27,579 bases of DNA from Betaproteobacteria bacterium (GTDB taxonomy: Bacteria > Pseudomonadota > Gammaproteobacteria > Burkholderiales > Ga0077523): NCBI GenBank assembly GCA_016713305.1, contig JADJPK010000024.1:1-27579 (forward strand). The letters are read 5' to 3'. Positions 1 through 8,092 of this stretch are shown here, piece by piece. The position numbers and the translations under genes are program-made. The notes under the pieces were generated by a model. It had not been told where the DNA came from, searched no databases, and saw only the letters and a program-made list of their open reading frames with translations. Numbering within the stretch: position 1 is the first letter of the stretch; the number at the start of each line of letters is the position of its first letter.

Positions 1-251
1 TCGAGGTAGCGTTCCGCTGTCCGGTTCAATTTGCCGCTGATCTCCATCGTGTTGTGGCCTGGCCGTCGGTCAGGATCGCCAGGGCAGTCCGACGCACCGG
101 CGTCTTGCCGACGCGCGGCGAGTCTGTTCACTCCCCGCGTCAACGCGGGGAGGAACCCAAACAGTCTCTCCACTGCCCGGGCTTGGGGCTTCGAGTTCGT
201 CCGCCATCCGTGATCGATCGGGTGCAACTTCTCGAACTCGGCATCGGTCAT
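1..251 (-). CDS. Partial hypothetical protein (runs off the window edge)
   Basis: An open frame on the minus strand begins at ATG 251 and is still open at base 1 (83 codons). It starts MTDAEFEKLHPIDHGWRTNS. It follows the cytochrome gene by about 30 bases, so it may be the last gene of the redox operon. I do not recognise a family. The first ~40 residues look like real protein, while the later part is rich in Arg, Gly and Pro and may be in the wrong frame, given how many indels the neighbours carry. No strong Shine-Dalgarno sequence precedes the ATG. A perfect hairpin (131-152) lies inside the frame. Confidence 0.35.
   Translation of the reverse strand, partial: MTDAEFEKLHPIDHGWRTNSKPQARAVERLFGFLPALTRGVNRLAARRQDAGASDCPGDPDRRPGHNTMEISGKLNRTAERYL
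131..152. repeat. Perfect 9-bp hairpin, CRISPR-repeat-like
   Basis: CTCCCCGCG and CGCGGGGAG face each other across a TCAA loop. Weaker outer pairing extends it (CTGTT at 124-128 with AACAG at 160-164). The palindrome and the GTTC...GGAACC flanks resemble a type I-E CRISPR repeat, but only one copy is present. There is no T-run, so it is not a clear intrinsic terminator. It lies within the partial open frame at the window edge. Confidence 0.6.
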
Positions 252-281
252 GCCACGAGGCAACTGTGGCGGCGTTTCCGG

Positions 282-1042
282 CTAGAGCTGAATGAAGCCG
301 CGATTGCGTTCGCCATCCTGCACGTTGTGAGGAGTTGTGACACTCCGTGCACACGAACCAACGCTTCTTGCCTTCGCTCGTGAACTCGCCGATCCGCTTG
401 CCGTAGATGCCATCGCGCCAGTCGCGCAGCTTTGTCGCCGTGGCAGCTGCCGCCAGAGCAGCTGAGGCTGGTCGATGCTTGATCGGTTCGCCGAAATGAT
501 CCACCAGCTTGTTGCGCTGGGTCTTGTGGTGACAATTCCGAACTTTCCAGATCCGGCCGCGCCCGTGCTGAAGGTTCTTCACGTCCGGCACCATGGCTTC
601 CATGGTCGGAATGGGCACCGGACGGTTGTCCTTGGGAAAACCCTTGGGCATCACGCCGTTGTGACAGGCCGTGCCGCACTGCGAATGGTGCATGAGTTTC
701 TCGGAGCGCGGCTTCACCACGGCCCTGACCCCCGACCACCTTACCAACCCGGGCATCTTGCCGCATGGGTACCGTGCCATCGAACGGGTCGCCATACCAA
801 AGCGCGGCGCCGGTGGTCCGGAGAAGCATTTTCCGCGTTGGGTTAGCCGGGTCGGATCTCCTTTGCTGACCTCGCTGGCACCCTTTCGGCTCTCGAAGCA
901 GACAACCTCGGCCGGGGTTTGCTGGCGCATCGGCAGCGGCCGGCGCGGATGCCTCGCCCGCCGGCTTGTCCTGAGCGACAACGGAAATGAGCAGGGCTCC
1001 CAGCAACGTCAGCACTGCGGCGGAAACGGCTATGCGTTTCAT
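282..1042 (-). CDS. Exported multihaem cytochrome c (frameshifted in this sequence)
   Basis: Periplasmic c-type cytochrome, inferred to receive or supply electrons for the NrfD/Fe-S module upstream. The start at 1042 (MKRIAVSAAVLTLLGA) gives a signal peptide ending near AQDKPAG, followed by an Ala/Pro linker. The protein then moves between frames. Visible haem motifs are CGTACH (CX3CH as read), LCGSCHGDK after removing one extra G near 450, and CTECH near 335. A fourth is likely at the CHHKTQ segment near 530, whose first Cys is lost in an indel. Correcting one base after CTECHN gives an ending ERNRGFIQL and a TAG at 282-284, which I take as the true stop. The ATG lies 10 bases after the NrfD stop, so the genes are co-transcribed. 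About 250 residues, three or four haems. Exact haem number is uncertain. Confidence 0.72.
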
Positions 1043-1052
1043 GATCGGCACC

Positions 1053-2268
1053 TCATTGCACCGTGGCGGATGGGCCACCACCGAGCAGTGTCTCCAGCAG
1101 CACCCCGATGAACAGCAGGGGATGGTCAGAATGAAAAGCCGAAAGGCCCAGATGCCGGCGGTCATGAGCCACTCGACGAACGTGGGGTGATACTCCGTCA
1201 CCTCACCGATGGGCGAAGGAATGAAGCCGGGAACGATCAGGCCCATCCCCTTCTCGATCCAGATGCCGGCGAACGCCATCGCGCAGGGGAATGGGAAGCC
1301 TCTTCACGTCGTTGCGGAACAGGGCATCAGGAACATCACGAAGGACGCGACCATCAGCACCACAGCAGTCCAGAACCAGGGCACGAGCCGTGTCAGGCCA
1401 TGGAGACCGAACATGAGGTAGTACAGACCGTTGGCGTGCTCGTACGCGCGTACAGCTCCACCACACCTCCGAGCGTGAGGAAGATTGCAATGCCCAGGCA
1501 GAAGGTGACGATGGTGGCGAGCAGCCTGATCGCGCTGTCCTCGATCCACAGCTTCGTGTTCTTCCGGATGATCAGGAACGCGATGATGATCAGTGCCGGG
1601 CCTGCGGCGAAAGCCGTGGCGATGAACCGGATCGGCATGACGCTGGCAGCCGGAACCACATGGGGCGCGCCGGATTCACGGCGACAAGGAAAGCCGTGAC
1701 CGTGTGGATCGACAGCGCCCAGACGATGAAACGTAGACCAGGGCCATGAAGATCGACTTGTTCACCCGGCTTGCCGGAGAACGCCCCGGAGTACAGGTAC
1801 CAAAGCCCACGACGGCGTTCAGGAACCAAAGTACCCGTTGAGCACCGCCACGTCCCATCCCAGTATCGATGAGAAGCTGTAGATACCCCGAGGGGATCAT
1901 GTGCCAGGGACGATCCGGCCGGCCCATGTGGGCGAACACACGAACATCATGACCATGATCACCGCGGAGATCGCGAGCATCTCCCCCAGGACGGTGACCT
2001 TGTGCATGCCCTCGTGGTGATACACGTAGGCCGGGAAGACCGATGGTCACGGCCCAACCGCCACCCCCACCAGGAACACCAGGTTCGCCAGGTACAGGCC
2101 GTCGTGGATCTGGCTGGTCATCCTCGTGGCGATCAGGCCCTCCGTGTTCTGGAGATAGTAGACGTACAACATGCCGACGATGAGCGGGGCAGAACGCCCA
2201 GTCGGGCATAGAACTTCGGGCCACGCTCGAGGCATGGCGCACGTAGTCGGAAGCAAACGGGTCAGCAC
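1053..2268 (-). CDS. NrfD/PsrC-family quinol-interacting membrane protein (frameshifted)
   Basis: Polytopic inner-membrane subunit that exchanges electrons between the quinone pool and a periplasmic Fe-S partner. Family features survive in pieces in all three frames. An N-terminal segment reads YVYYLQNTEGLIATRMTSQI, then GLYLANLVFLVGVA, then HMGRPDRPWHMIP. Next come several hydrophobic helices (around 1393-1659) and the C-terminal signature GIWIEKGMGLIVPGFIPSP near 1240-1275, close to the DsrP/ActC type of NrfD. At least six one-base indels are needed to join these pieces. I place the start at GTG 2268, preceded by a TAGGAGG that also contains the stop of the Fe-S gene. The stop TGA is at 1053-1055. 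The family assignment is firm; the physiological partner is not known from this window. Confidence 0.8.
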
Positions 2269-2278
2269 GGTCCGCCTC

Positions 2279-3347
2279 CTAGTCGTAGAAGTAAGAAAAA
2301 CTTGGGATACGTGTTCAGTTCCGCCTTGAGACGGGACACACGTTCTTGCGTGCGAACACCTTGCTGGCTTCGCTCTCCGGATCCAACAAGTTTTCCGAAC
2401 TGCGCGCCCGACCGGGCACACCTCCACGCAAGCCGGATAGCGGTTGTGCCGCGTTCGCTACCGCAGACACCAGTGGGGCTCTCCACCACCCGCGCATCCG
2501 GGGGCGGTTTGCCCAGGTAGTGCGTGACCGGATACATCGCGTCCTTGGGCAGAACAGGGGTGGTGAGATTGAATCAGCGCGCCCAGTAAGGACAGGCGTT
2601 CATGCCACATCTTGCAGCCGATGCACCAGTTGCTGAATCGATGACGACCGGGCCATCGCCTTCCCGATGGGTGGTTCGCACCGGACACGCCTTCACGCAC
2701 GGGGCTTCTCGCACTGCATGCAGGCGATGGGCATGTACGTGGCGTCCTTCTCCGGCACCGCCTCCGGCTTGTAGTGGTACTGGCCTTCGAACACCTGGCC
2801 CGCGGGGCTGTAGGCGTTGCCGCCCACCTGGATGCCCAGGCCCTCCGGATAGCCCTGGTCCATCTTCTCTCCTGGGAGAACTCGCCCCTCTCCATGCGCA
2901 GCACCTGGATCCACTCGATCCGTTCGCCGGGACGTTCGCCGCGCGACTGGATTTGTTCTCCGCGACACAGGCTTTCACGCACCGCCGGCAGCCGAGGCCA
3001 CTGCGGACGTTCAGTGCGGCCCATTAACATGCCGGCTGCGGTCCGTGATGTCCACCGCCACCTTGCTGTATTCCTCAGGTAGCGCTACTCAGGCGCAGGC
3101 GCGCCTCGCTTTTCTCCTCGTCCGTCATCAGACGATAGTTCTTCTGGAAATGCTCCGCCCATTCCACGGCCGCCTTGGCATCCCCCTCGGGCGCCATCAG
3201 GGCGCCCAGCTCATGAGTGACGATAAACCCAGCATGCCCGCTGCCGCGCCGGGAAGTCGCGACGCGAAGTCTTGGTCACCGCCTTGGCGAGAACCGCGGA
3301 AGCTGGGGTACGTCGGAAGGGTGTCTCGCCTCGGTTGCCGGCGGCAT
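2279..3347 (-). CDS. TAT-exported 4Fe-4S dicluster protein (frameshifted)
   Basis: Periplasmic electron-transfer subunit of the DmsB/NrfC/DsrO type, expected to bind several [4Fe-4S] clusters and pair with the NrfD protein. The ATG at 3347 follows a GGAAGG ribosome site. The N-terminus holds a twin-arginine signal, KTSRRDF, near 3270. Cys-rich segments follow in different frames: GLGCRRCVKACVAENKS (near 2960), IACMQCEK then CVKACPVRTTH (near 2700), CIGCKM near 2620, and a further cluster near 2450. The C-terminus KAELNTYPKFF is typical of this family; one extra T near 2293 removed gives an ending FFYFYD and the TAG at 2279-2281. The stop overlaps the NrfD ribosome site. No molybdopterin catalytic subunit is visible. 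Confidence 0.8.
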
Positions 3348-3392
3348 GGTGAGTTTCCTTCCGGAGTCCACAACGATTCCCCAGGAGGTCAA

Positions 3393-3437
3393 ATGTCGTT
3401 GGAGGAGTTTGTTGCGAAGGGCCTCGGACTCCGTTGA
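3393..3437 (+). CDS. Possible 14-residue leader or truncated reading frame
   Basis: ATG at 3393 is preceded by AGGAGG with ideal spacing and encodes MSLEEFVAKGLGLR before a TGA at 3435-3437. The stop lies inside the FNR-type palindrome. It could be the relic of a divergent gene, a leader peptide, or chance. I know of no match. It is listed because the ribosome site is the strongest in this region. Confidence 0.2.
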   Translation: MSLEEFVAKGLGLR

Positions 3438-3447
3438 CACAAGTCAA
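3434..3447. promoter_or_regulatory. FNR/ANR/DNR-type operator
   Basis: TTGAC-ACAA-GTCAA is a perfect dyad matching the Crp/Fnr-superfamily consensus TTGAT-N4-ATCAA, with C/G at the inner position as often seen for ANR/DNR-type sites. Its centre is about 93 bases upstream of the Fe-S gene start, a suitable distance for class II activation of the minus-strand redox operon. No good -10 box is obvious at the expected place near 3405. Confidence 0.6.
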
Positions 3448-3693
3448 TTGCCTGATCGAGAGGTGGCACAACGAAGGCCGAAACAAGGCAGCCACGTTCA
3501 CGATGCGATTGCGTGCCTCACTACGATCTCTCGCGCATGCGACGCCCCATCACCAAGCAAGCCGCACGATAGGAGCGTGATCTTCCCGCTTCACACAGAC
3601 ATTCACCGGTGCAGCTCCGGTTCAGTGCAGTGCCTTCGCGGCACTGGGCAAACGCCCCGCTCTACTCGGAACAATGGTGAGACCGCCCGACGC

Positions 3694-3744
3694 TGTCAAC
3701 GGCAACCCAAGTTTCCCCAGTTTGGTAATTCAAATTTCCCCACC
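3694..3744 (+). repeat. IS21 inverted repeat, left end
   Basis: Begins TGTCAACGGCAACCCAAG and ends in ATTTCCCCACC. It matches the other end base by base over most of its length, with a shared internal TCCCCAG and GGTAAT. Two near-direct copies (AAGTTTCCCCA, AAATTTCCCCA) lie inside, as is usual for IS21 ends. The istB stop codon falls within it. Confidence 0.8.
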
Positions 3745-4528
3745 CGGTTGAGATGCGTCGTCGTGTGAGCGGACCAGTCCGGCCTTGAGCTTTTCCTTCA
3801 GCCGGTAGGAGTTGCCGCGGATGTTCATCGTCACGGCGTGGTGCAGCAGCCGGTCGAGGATCGCGGTGGCGATGACGCGGTCGCCGAAGACCTCGCCCCA
3901 GGCGCCGAAGCTCTGGTTGCTGGTCAGGATCATCGGGCCGCGCTCGTAGCGCCGGCTGATGAGCTGGAAGAACAGGTTCGCGCCCAGCCGGTCGATCGGC
4001 AGGTAGCCGATCTCGTCGACGATCAGCAGCCGCGGCGCGGTGTACAGCTTCAGCTTCTCCTCCAGGCGCCCCTCGGTGTGCGCCTTGGTCAGCTTCTCGA
4101 TCAGGGTGGCTGCCATCGTGAACAGCACCCGGTAGCCCGCCTCGATGGCCTTCAGGCCCAGGCTGACCGCCAGGTGCGTCTTGCCCACGCCCGGCGGCCC
4201 GAGCACGATGACGTTGTCGCCGTGCTCGATGAAGTGGCAGCTGGCCAGTTGCTGCACCTGCTTGCGGTCGATCGAGGGCTGGTAGTCGAAGTCGAAGGTC
4301 TCCAGCGGCTTGACGAACGGGAAGCGCGCCATCGCCGTGCGCATGGCGATGTTCTTGCTCGTCTTGGCGGCCACCTCCTCGCCGAGCACCTGCTCGAGGA
4401 ACTCGGCGTAGGGAAGACCGTTGGCCGCCGCGTGCTGCAGCAACGCCTCAAGCCGCTCGCCGCTCTTGAGCAGCCGCAGCTTGCGCAGATGGCCGCCCAG
4501 GCGCTCCAGTTGCGCCGGGGAGGGTCAT
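3730..4528 (-). CDS. istB: IS21 helper ATPase IstB
   Basis: DnaA/AAA+-type ATPase that helps the IstA transposase choose targets. The Walker A motif LGPPGVGKTHLA and Walker B LLIVDEIGYLP are intact, followed by LTSNQSFGAWGEVFGD, a hallmark of IstB. The ORF from 4443 to 3730 is uninterrupted. The true N-terminus (MTLP... then LERLGGHLRKLRLLKSGERL in another frame) extends to ATG 4528, with one indel near 4515. Length about 265 residues, normal for IstB. The stop at 3730-3732 lies inside the left inverted repeat. Confidence 0.88.
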
Positions 4529-4572
4529 GGCCCCTGGGCGCCGACGGCCGCTCCTTGGTCGCGCTCCTGGCC

Positions 4573-5930
4573 TCACGCCGCCTCCGCAAGCGCCGGCGCC
4601 GAAGAGCCGTTCGTAGACGGCCAGGTCACGCACCTCGACGTCGTTCGCCGGCATCGGCCGCTGCCTCGGGCCGGGTGCGGCGCCGTAGCGCTGGCGGGCA
4701 TTGCGCGCAGCCGCGCCGGGGCCGTGTTCGGGTCGCACGCTCAACTGGCCGCGGCCGCCCAGCACCGCATGCTCGGCCACCACGACGCCGGCCCACCCAC
4801 GAGCCGCCTTCGCGCACCACCTGCACCGTCTTGCCGATCAGCCGGAACGGCACCGAGTAGCGGTTGGCGTCGATCGACACGAGCCAGTCGTCGGCCACCA
4901 CGCGATCGCGCACCATCGCCTGCAGGAAGCTGGCGTGGCCTGCGGTGGGCGCCAAGGCGCGGGCCTCGTCGGCGAAGCGGTCGATCGGGCGCTCGTGCGT
5001 GGTGCCGTGCTCGCGCAGGTCGGCCACATCGGCCTGCCAGGCGGCCAGTTGCCGGTTGAAGTCGTCCAGGTCACGGAACACCCGGCCGGGCACGAAGTTG
5101 CGCTTGACGTACTTCACCCCGGACTCGACCTTGCCCTTGGTCTGGGCTCGGTACGGCTGGCACAGCCGCGGCGTGAAACCCCAGTGCGCCGCGAAGGCGG
5201 CGAAGGTCGGGTTGCACCCTCGCCGGCCTTCGCTGTCGGTCACGCCCCCAGCTACCACGGTACGCATGCGGTCGTAGAGCAAGCACTCGCAGCGGCCCCC
5301 GAAGTGGGCGAACGCGCGCTCGTGGGCCGCCAGCAGATCGGCCATGCGCTCGCGGTGAAGCCCACCGCGAAGCCGCGCGGCTGTAGCCCAGGGTCATCAC
5401 GAAGATGTGCGCGTACGCGCGTGCCGCCCAGCGGCACCCAGACCTGCCCCAGTCGCACTGTGCCTGCTCGCCCGGGCCGGTCTCGAAGCGGCGCTGCGTC
5501 AGACCGGCCAGATTGGCCGCCGCCCGCAGCGGCCGCACCGCCAGCTTGACGGTCTCGTAGCTGCCCGCAAAGTCCCGCTCACGGCGCAGCTCCTGCCACA
5601 GGATCCGGGCGGAATAGCGCACCGCCGGCGCACGTTCGATCAGCCAGCCTCGGTGCGCACCAGCAGCGTCGAGCCCGCGGCCTACGCCGATACGGGCGCC
5701 ACTGCTGCTCGCGCAGACACCACGCACCGTCTTGATCCAGCCCGAACTCCCGGGCAATGCCCGAGACACTGCCGCCCTCGGCGTGCCGATGACGGATCGC
5801 TTCCACTGCTCCGCTCGACCACCGCGCTCTCCCTGTCCGGATTCGTCCCGGACACGGTAAGCGCTCACCGTCCCAGCATCGGCCTGTCCCGATGCCCCAA
5901 CCACTCATCCTTGCGATCTTCCACTTCCAT
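4573..5930 (-). pseudogene. istA: IS21 transposase IstA, frameshifted
   Basis: DDE transposase of the IS21 family. ATG 5930 (MEVEDRKDEW) follows AGGAGG. Reading through several frames gives an N-terminal helix-turn-helix (RHRHAEGGSVSGIAREFGLD), then GPGEQAQCDWG with the first catalytic Asp near 5450, CECLLYDRMRTVV with the second Asp, and QTKGKVESGVKYVKRNF with the catalytic Glu. The C-terminal part (REHGTTHERPIDRF, then DDWLVSIDANRYSVPFRL) is as in other IstA proteins. Four or more indels separate these pieces. Whether the copy is really dead or the indels are sequencing errors cannot be decided here. The end is approximate; I use the TGA at 4573-4575. Confidence 0.75.
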
Positions 5931-5952
5931 CACTGCCTCCTGGGCGTCGATG

Positions 5953-6004
5953 AGTGGGGAAAATTCGATTACCGCACCTGGGGATTATTGGATTACCGCT
6001 GACA
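5953..6004 (-). repeat. IS21 inverted repeat, right end
   Basis: Read on the minus strand it begins TGTCAGCGGTAATCCAA and ends ATTTTCCCCACT, pairing with the left end. Its first codons, in the hipA frame, read Cys-Gln-Arg-stop, so the IS itself terminates the truncated HipA. Confidence 0.8.
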
Positions 6005-6622
6005 CAGTTTCACGACCGGGACGCTGATACCGACGGCGCGGGCCAGCGTCATCATCGAGAACTCGTTCTCCGGGACACCGGGAAACTGGAGTGAGGGAAG
6101 CTTCACGATCCAGTCGCCGCCCACGCCCCTGGCAGGAATCGTCAGGCCGCCGCGGGCATCGCCCATGGCCGAGAACTTGAGTTGCACGCCGGCCAGGGAG
6201 AACCGCAGCACTGCGTGGCCGCTCCCCGGCGTTCCCGCCGAACCGGCATCCTGTGCGTCCCGCAGCCATGGCGCCCCATCGGAAGCTGTGAGCGTAAGGG
6301 CCCCGGGCAGATCCTCGCCCAGCACCCGCAGCAGTTGGAACTCACGCACCGGGTTCACGCCCGCGCGATCGGCCAGGTAAGAGCGCAAGCGTCCTTCGGG
6401 CAGGAGATTGGAGAAGAACGGCAAGGCCCGGGTCTGTGTCGGTGCGAAATCGGTGATCAGCCTCCCGAGCGCATCCTTGAAGCCGAGACCCAGGACGGGC
6501 CGATCGGGATCGCTGAGGTAGCGCTCGTTGAACGCGAACAGGATTCGATCTCCGGGCACGCGAGTGAGCGTACCCACCGGCTCGCCATGCAACCGGACAT
6601 CGAGGACCGTGACTTCAGCCAT
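5993..6622 (-). pseudogene. hipA: HipA-family toxin kinase, truncated by IS21
   Basis: Ser/Thr kinase toxin of a HipBA system, here only the first ~206 residues of a protein normally of about 400-440. The ATG at 6622 opens MAEVTVLDVRLHGEPVGTL, the HipA N-subdomain, followed by LPFFSNLLPEGRLRSYLA and the start of the kinase fold (LKFSAMGDARGGLTIPA, DWIVKLPS, NEFSMMTLARAVGI). The frame then enters the IS right end and stops after Cys-Gln-Arg. The catalytic loop and the Asp residues of the C-terminal kinase half are gone, so the product should be inactive. The start overlaps the hipB stop by 8 bases, as in typical hipBA operons. Confidence 0.85.
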
Positions 6623-7232
6623 CGCCGTCTTCGTCGTCGAGGTTGTAGGCAGGACGAACGCCCTCCTCTCGAGTCCCTCCTCCTGCGGCGCCGAGCTTTT
6701 CGTCGCGGAGCGCGACGATGGCATCCACGGAAACGCGGAGGGCGGACAGCCGCGCAGTCTTGTCTGCCTTGCGCGAACGGTGCAACGCTGTCGCTGCCCG
6801 GTGAGCCGCGACAGCCGTGCGCAATTCGGCGTCCGACACCGCCAATTGCCCCAATGCCCACAGCGCCTGGGCGAGTCGTGCGACGTCTTCGGCACCCGGT
6901 CCCGATGCCGACATCCCTGCAAGGTCCTGGCGCAAGACCTCCACCTGGGTCCGGACGCGAGCGGACGACGCGGCGGACCGCGTCCGGCCTTCGCGGGTCC
7001 GTGCGAGCGACTGGACGGCAGGCGGCACTGCGCGGAACGAGCATGACCTCCAGGCCGAGGTCCGGGCCAGGGCGACCAGCGTGGACAGTCGCGGGTCCAC
7101 CATCCCGGACTCGAACTTGGAGATGCTGGCCTGCGGGATGCCGGCCTGCTCGCCGAGGGCGCGCTGGCTGACACCTATCGCCTCGCGGGCAAGGCGGATC
7201 GAATCGGAAAGATCGGAGGGTACGCGGGCCAT
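6615..7232 (-). CDS. hipB: HipB-like antitoxin/repressor with long C-terminal extension
   Basis: XRE-type helix-turn-helix protein that would repress its own operon and neutralise HipA. The helix-turn-helix occupies about residues 6-60 (IRLAREAIGVSQRALGEQAG, then ASISKFESGMVDPRLSTL). The remaining ~140 residues are Ala/Arg-rich and helical, much longer than the 88-residue E. coli HipB. A short mis-framed patch (SAWRSCSF) probably reflects two compensating indels, because another frame there reads LEVMLVPRSA. It remains open and complete although hipA is truncated. Confidence 0.75.
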   Translation of the reverse strand: MARVPSDLSDSIRLAREAIGVSQRALGEQAGIPQASISKFESGMVDPRLSTLVALARTSAWRSCSFRAVPPAVQSLARTREGRTRSAASSARVRTQVEVLRQDLAGMSASGPGAEDVARLAQALWALGQLAVSDAELRTAVAAHRAATALHRSRKADKTARLSALRVSVDAIVALRDEKLGAAGGGTREEGVRPAYNLDDEDGDG

Positions 7233-7242
7233 GGTGATCGGT

Positions 7243-7271
7243 ATTATATATCGCCTTACGCTGACGATATC
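7243..7271 (-). promoter_or_regulatory. hipBA promoter with overlapping operator-like repeats
   Basis: On the minus strand a perfect TATAAT (7243-7248) ends only 10 bases from the hipB ATG, which would make the mRNA nearly leaderless. ATATCG (7248-7253) and CGATAT (7265-7270) form an inverted repeat with an 11-base spacer, and further GCGATA copies extend to about 7280. This is a plausible HipB operator. The rest of 7272-7532 holds no gene I can support. Confidence 0.5.
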
Positions 7272-7532
7272 TTTATCGCTATCACTCGGTCCGACTGTCC
7301 AGCGTCGGCTCATCCCTCGGGAATAGGGGGCAGCCAGCCAGGCGGTGATGTACACCTCCCGTGCGCCCCGCATTCCCACGGAACAGCCACGCCACCCATG
7401 GCTCGCCGTCGGGACCGCAGTGTCGAGGCCCTCAGGGCCGGGCGGGCAGACGCCCCCACACTATGCCGCTCGTGCGGCTCCCCCGAACGCCCTCACACGG
7501 GTTCGTCGATTCCCTTCCGCTTCGACCTCGTC

Positions 7533-7811
7533 ATGGCAACACAATCGACGGCCATCACCAACATTTCGCTCCCCGACAGCCTCAGGACCTTCGTGGACAT
7601 GCAGGTCGACAATCGCCGTTTCGGTACCAGCAGCAAGTACATCCACGAACTCATCTGCCAGGACCAGGGACGTCAGCACTCGCACGGTCTGTTGCTGGAA
7701 GGCGCGAGGTCGGTGCCGACTTCATCGATTGACGAAACCTACTTTGAGGCATTGCATGAACGTGCGCAGAAGAGCACTAAGTCGCACCGGCCGGCATCGC
7801 CGAAGTCGTGA
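7533..7811 (+). CDS. parD: ParD-family antitoxin
   Basis: Ribbon-helix-helix antitoxin of a type II pair, binding the toxin and the promoter. From ATG 7533 the protein reads MATQSTAITNISLPDSLRTF, then RFGTSSKYIHELI, the classic ParD/CopG DNA-binding fold in the first ~50 residues. The toxin-binding tail (GLLLEGARSVPTSSIDETYF) follows. 92 residues, normal length, though the last dozen residues may be out of frame. Its TGA overlaps the GTG start of the toxin frame by four bases, as in coupled parDE operons. Confidence 0.85.
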   Translation: MATQSTAITNISLPDSLRTFVDMQVDNRRFGTSSKYIHELICQDQGRQHSHGLLLEGARSVPTSSIDETYFEALHERAQKSTKSHRPASPKS

Positions 7812-8092
7812 GGATCACGTCTGCCGCCCCGCGCGAACGAGCCTGTCCGGACCTCGATGACACCCTCGCGTACCAGCTTCACGAAGGTGCCTCGCAGGAT
7901 GCGCTCGGATTCATTGACGCGTTGGCACAGATCTACCCCCCCCCCGTCGTTCGCGATCTCGCGTCGCCGTCCGCGAGATGCGCCCACGAGTCAAATCCGC
8001 TCGGCCTGGGATTCCGACCCAAGAGGCGCCAGACCCATCTGGTCTTCTCGGTCAAGCATGACGATCACGTCAACGTCGGGTGGAGTCTCTGA
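7808..8092 (+). CDS. parE: ParE/RelE-family toxin
   Basis: Toxin partner of the ParD protein upstream (ParE types poison DNA gyrase; RelE types cleave mRNA). Start GTG 7808 overlaps the parD stop. Recognisable segments are LAYQLHEGASQDALGFIDAL and, later, LGFRPKRRQTHLVFSVKHDD, the usual C-terminal strand pair. A run of ten C's (7936-7945) encodes the odd IYPPPVV, and a frame change near 8080 moves the expected C-terminus (about VSDNRQP) into the next frame. As read, the product is 94 residues, near family length, but with an altered end. Confidence 0.7.
   Translation: MRITSAAPRERACPDLDDTLAYQLHEGASQDALGFIDALAQIYPPPVVRDLASPSARCAHESNPLGLGFRPKRRQTHLVFSVKHDDHVNVGWSL
7936..7945. repeat. Poly-C tract (10 C) inside parE
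   Basis: Ten consecutive C's in the coding part of the toxin gene. Such tracts slip easily during replication and sequencing. The frame as read stays open through it. It could switch the toxin on and off or simply be a sequencing problem. Confidence 0.6.

Larger units (their letters stand above)
3348..3693. other. Intergenic region between redox operon and IS21 element
   Basis: 346 bases with no convincing gene. It holds the FNR-type palindrome at 3434-3447 and, on the plus strand, a very strong ribosome site (AGGAGG, 3383-3388) before a 14-codon frame (3393-3437). The part from about 3500 to 3693 should contain the 3' half of hipA if the IS had made a simple insertion, but none of the three minus-strand frames reads like HipA. 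Confidence 0.6.
3694..6004 (-). mobile_element. IS21-family insertion sequence (2,311 bp)
   Basis: The element carries istA (transposase) and istB (helper ATPase) in the usual order on the minus strand, bounded by related inverted repeats of about 51 bp beginning TGTCA. It is inserted in hipA. The flanks (CGACGC on the left, CAGTTT on the right) show no 4-8 bp target duplication, and the 3' half of hipA is absent on the left side. This suggests a later deletion, recombination between two IS copies, or an assembly join at the IS. Confidence 0.85.

Noticed and set aside
131..152. A CRISPR array at the left edge
   Set aside because: Only one repeat-like hairpin, no spacers and no cas genes in the window.
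1053..3347. Calling the redox trio dsrJOP of sulfur metabolism
   Set aside because: The Fe-S and NrfD proteins resemble DsrO and DsrP, but gene order and cytochrome differ and no dsrAB, dsrM or dsrK is present; a general assignment is safer.
3838..4860. 340-residue plus-strand open frame
   Set aside because: It is antisense to istB and istA, whose minus-strand products carry clear Walker and transposase motifs; the plus frame is low-complexity Arg/Ala/Leu/Gln.
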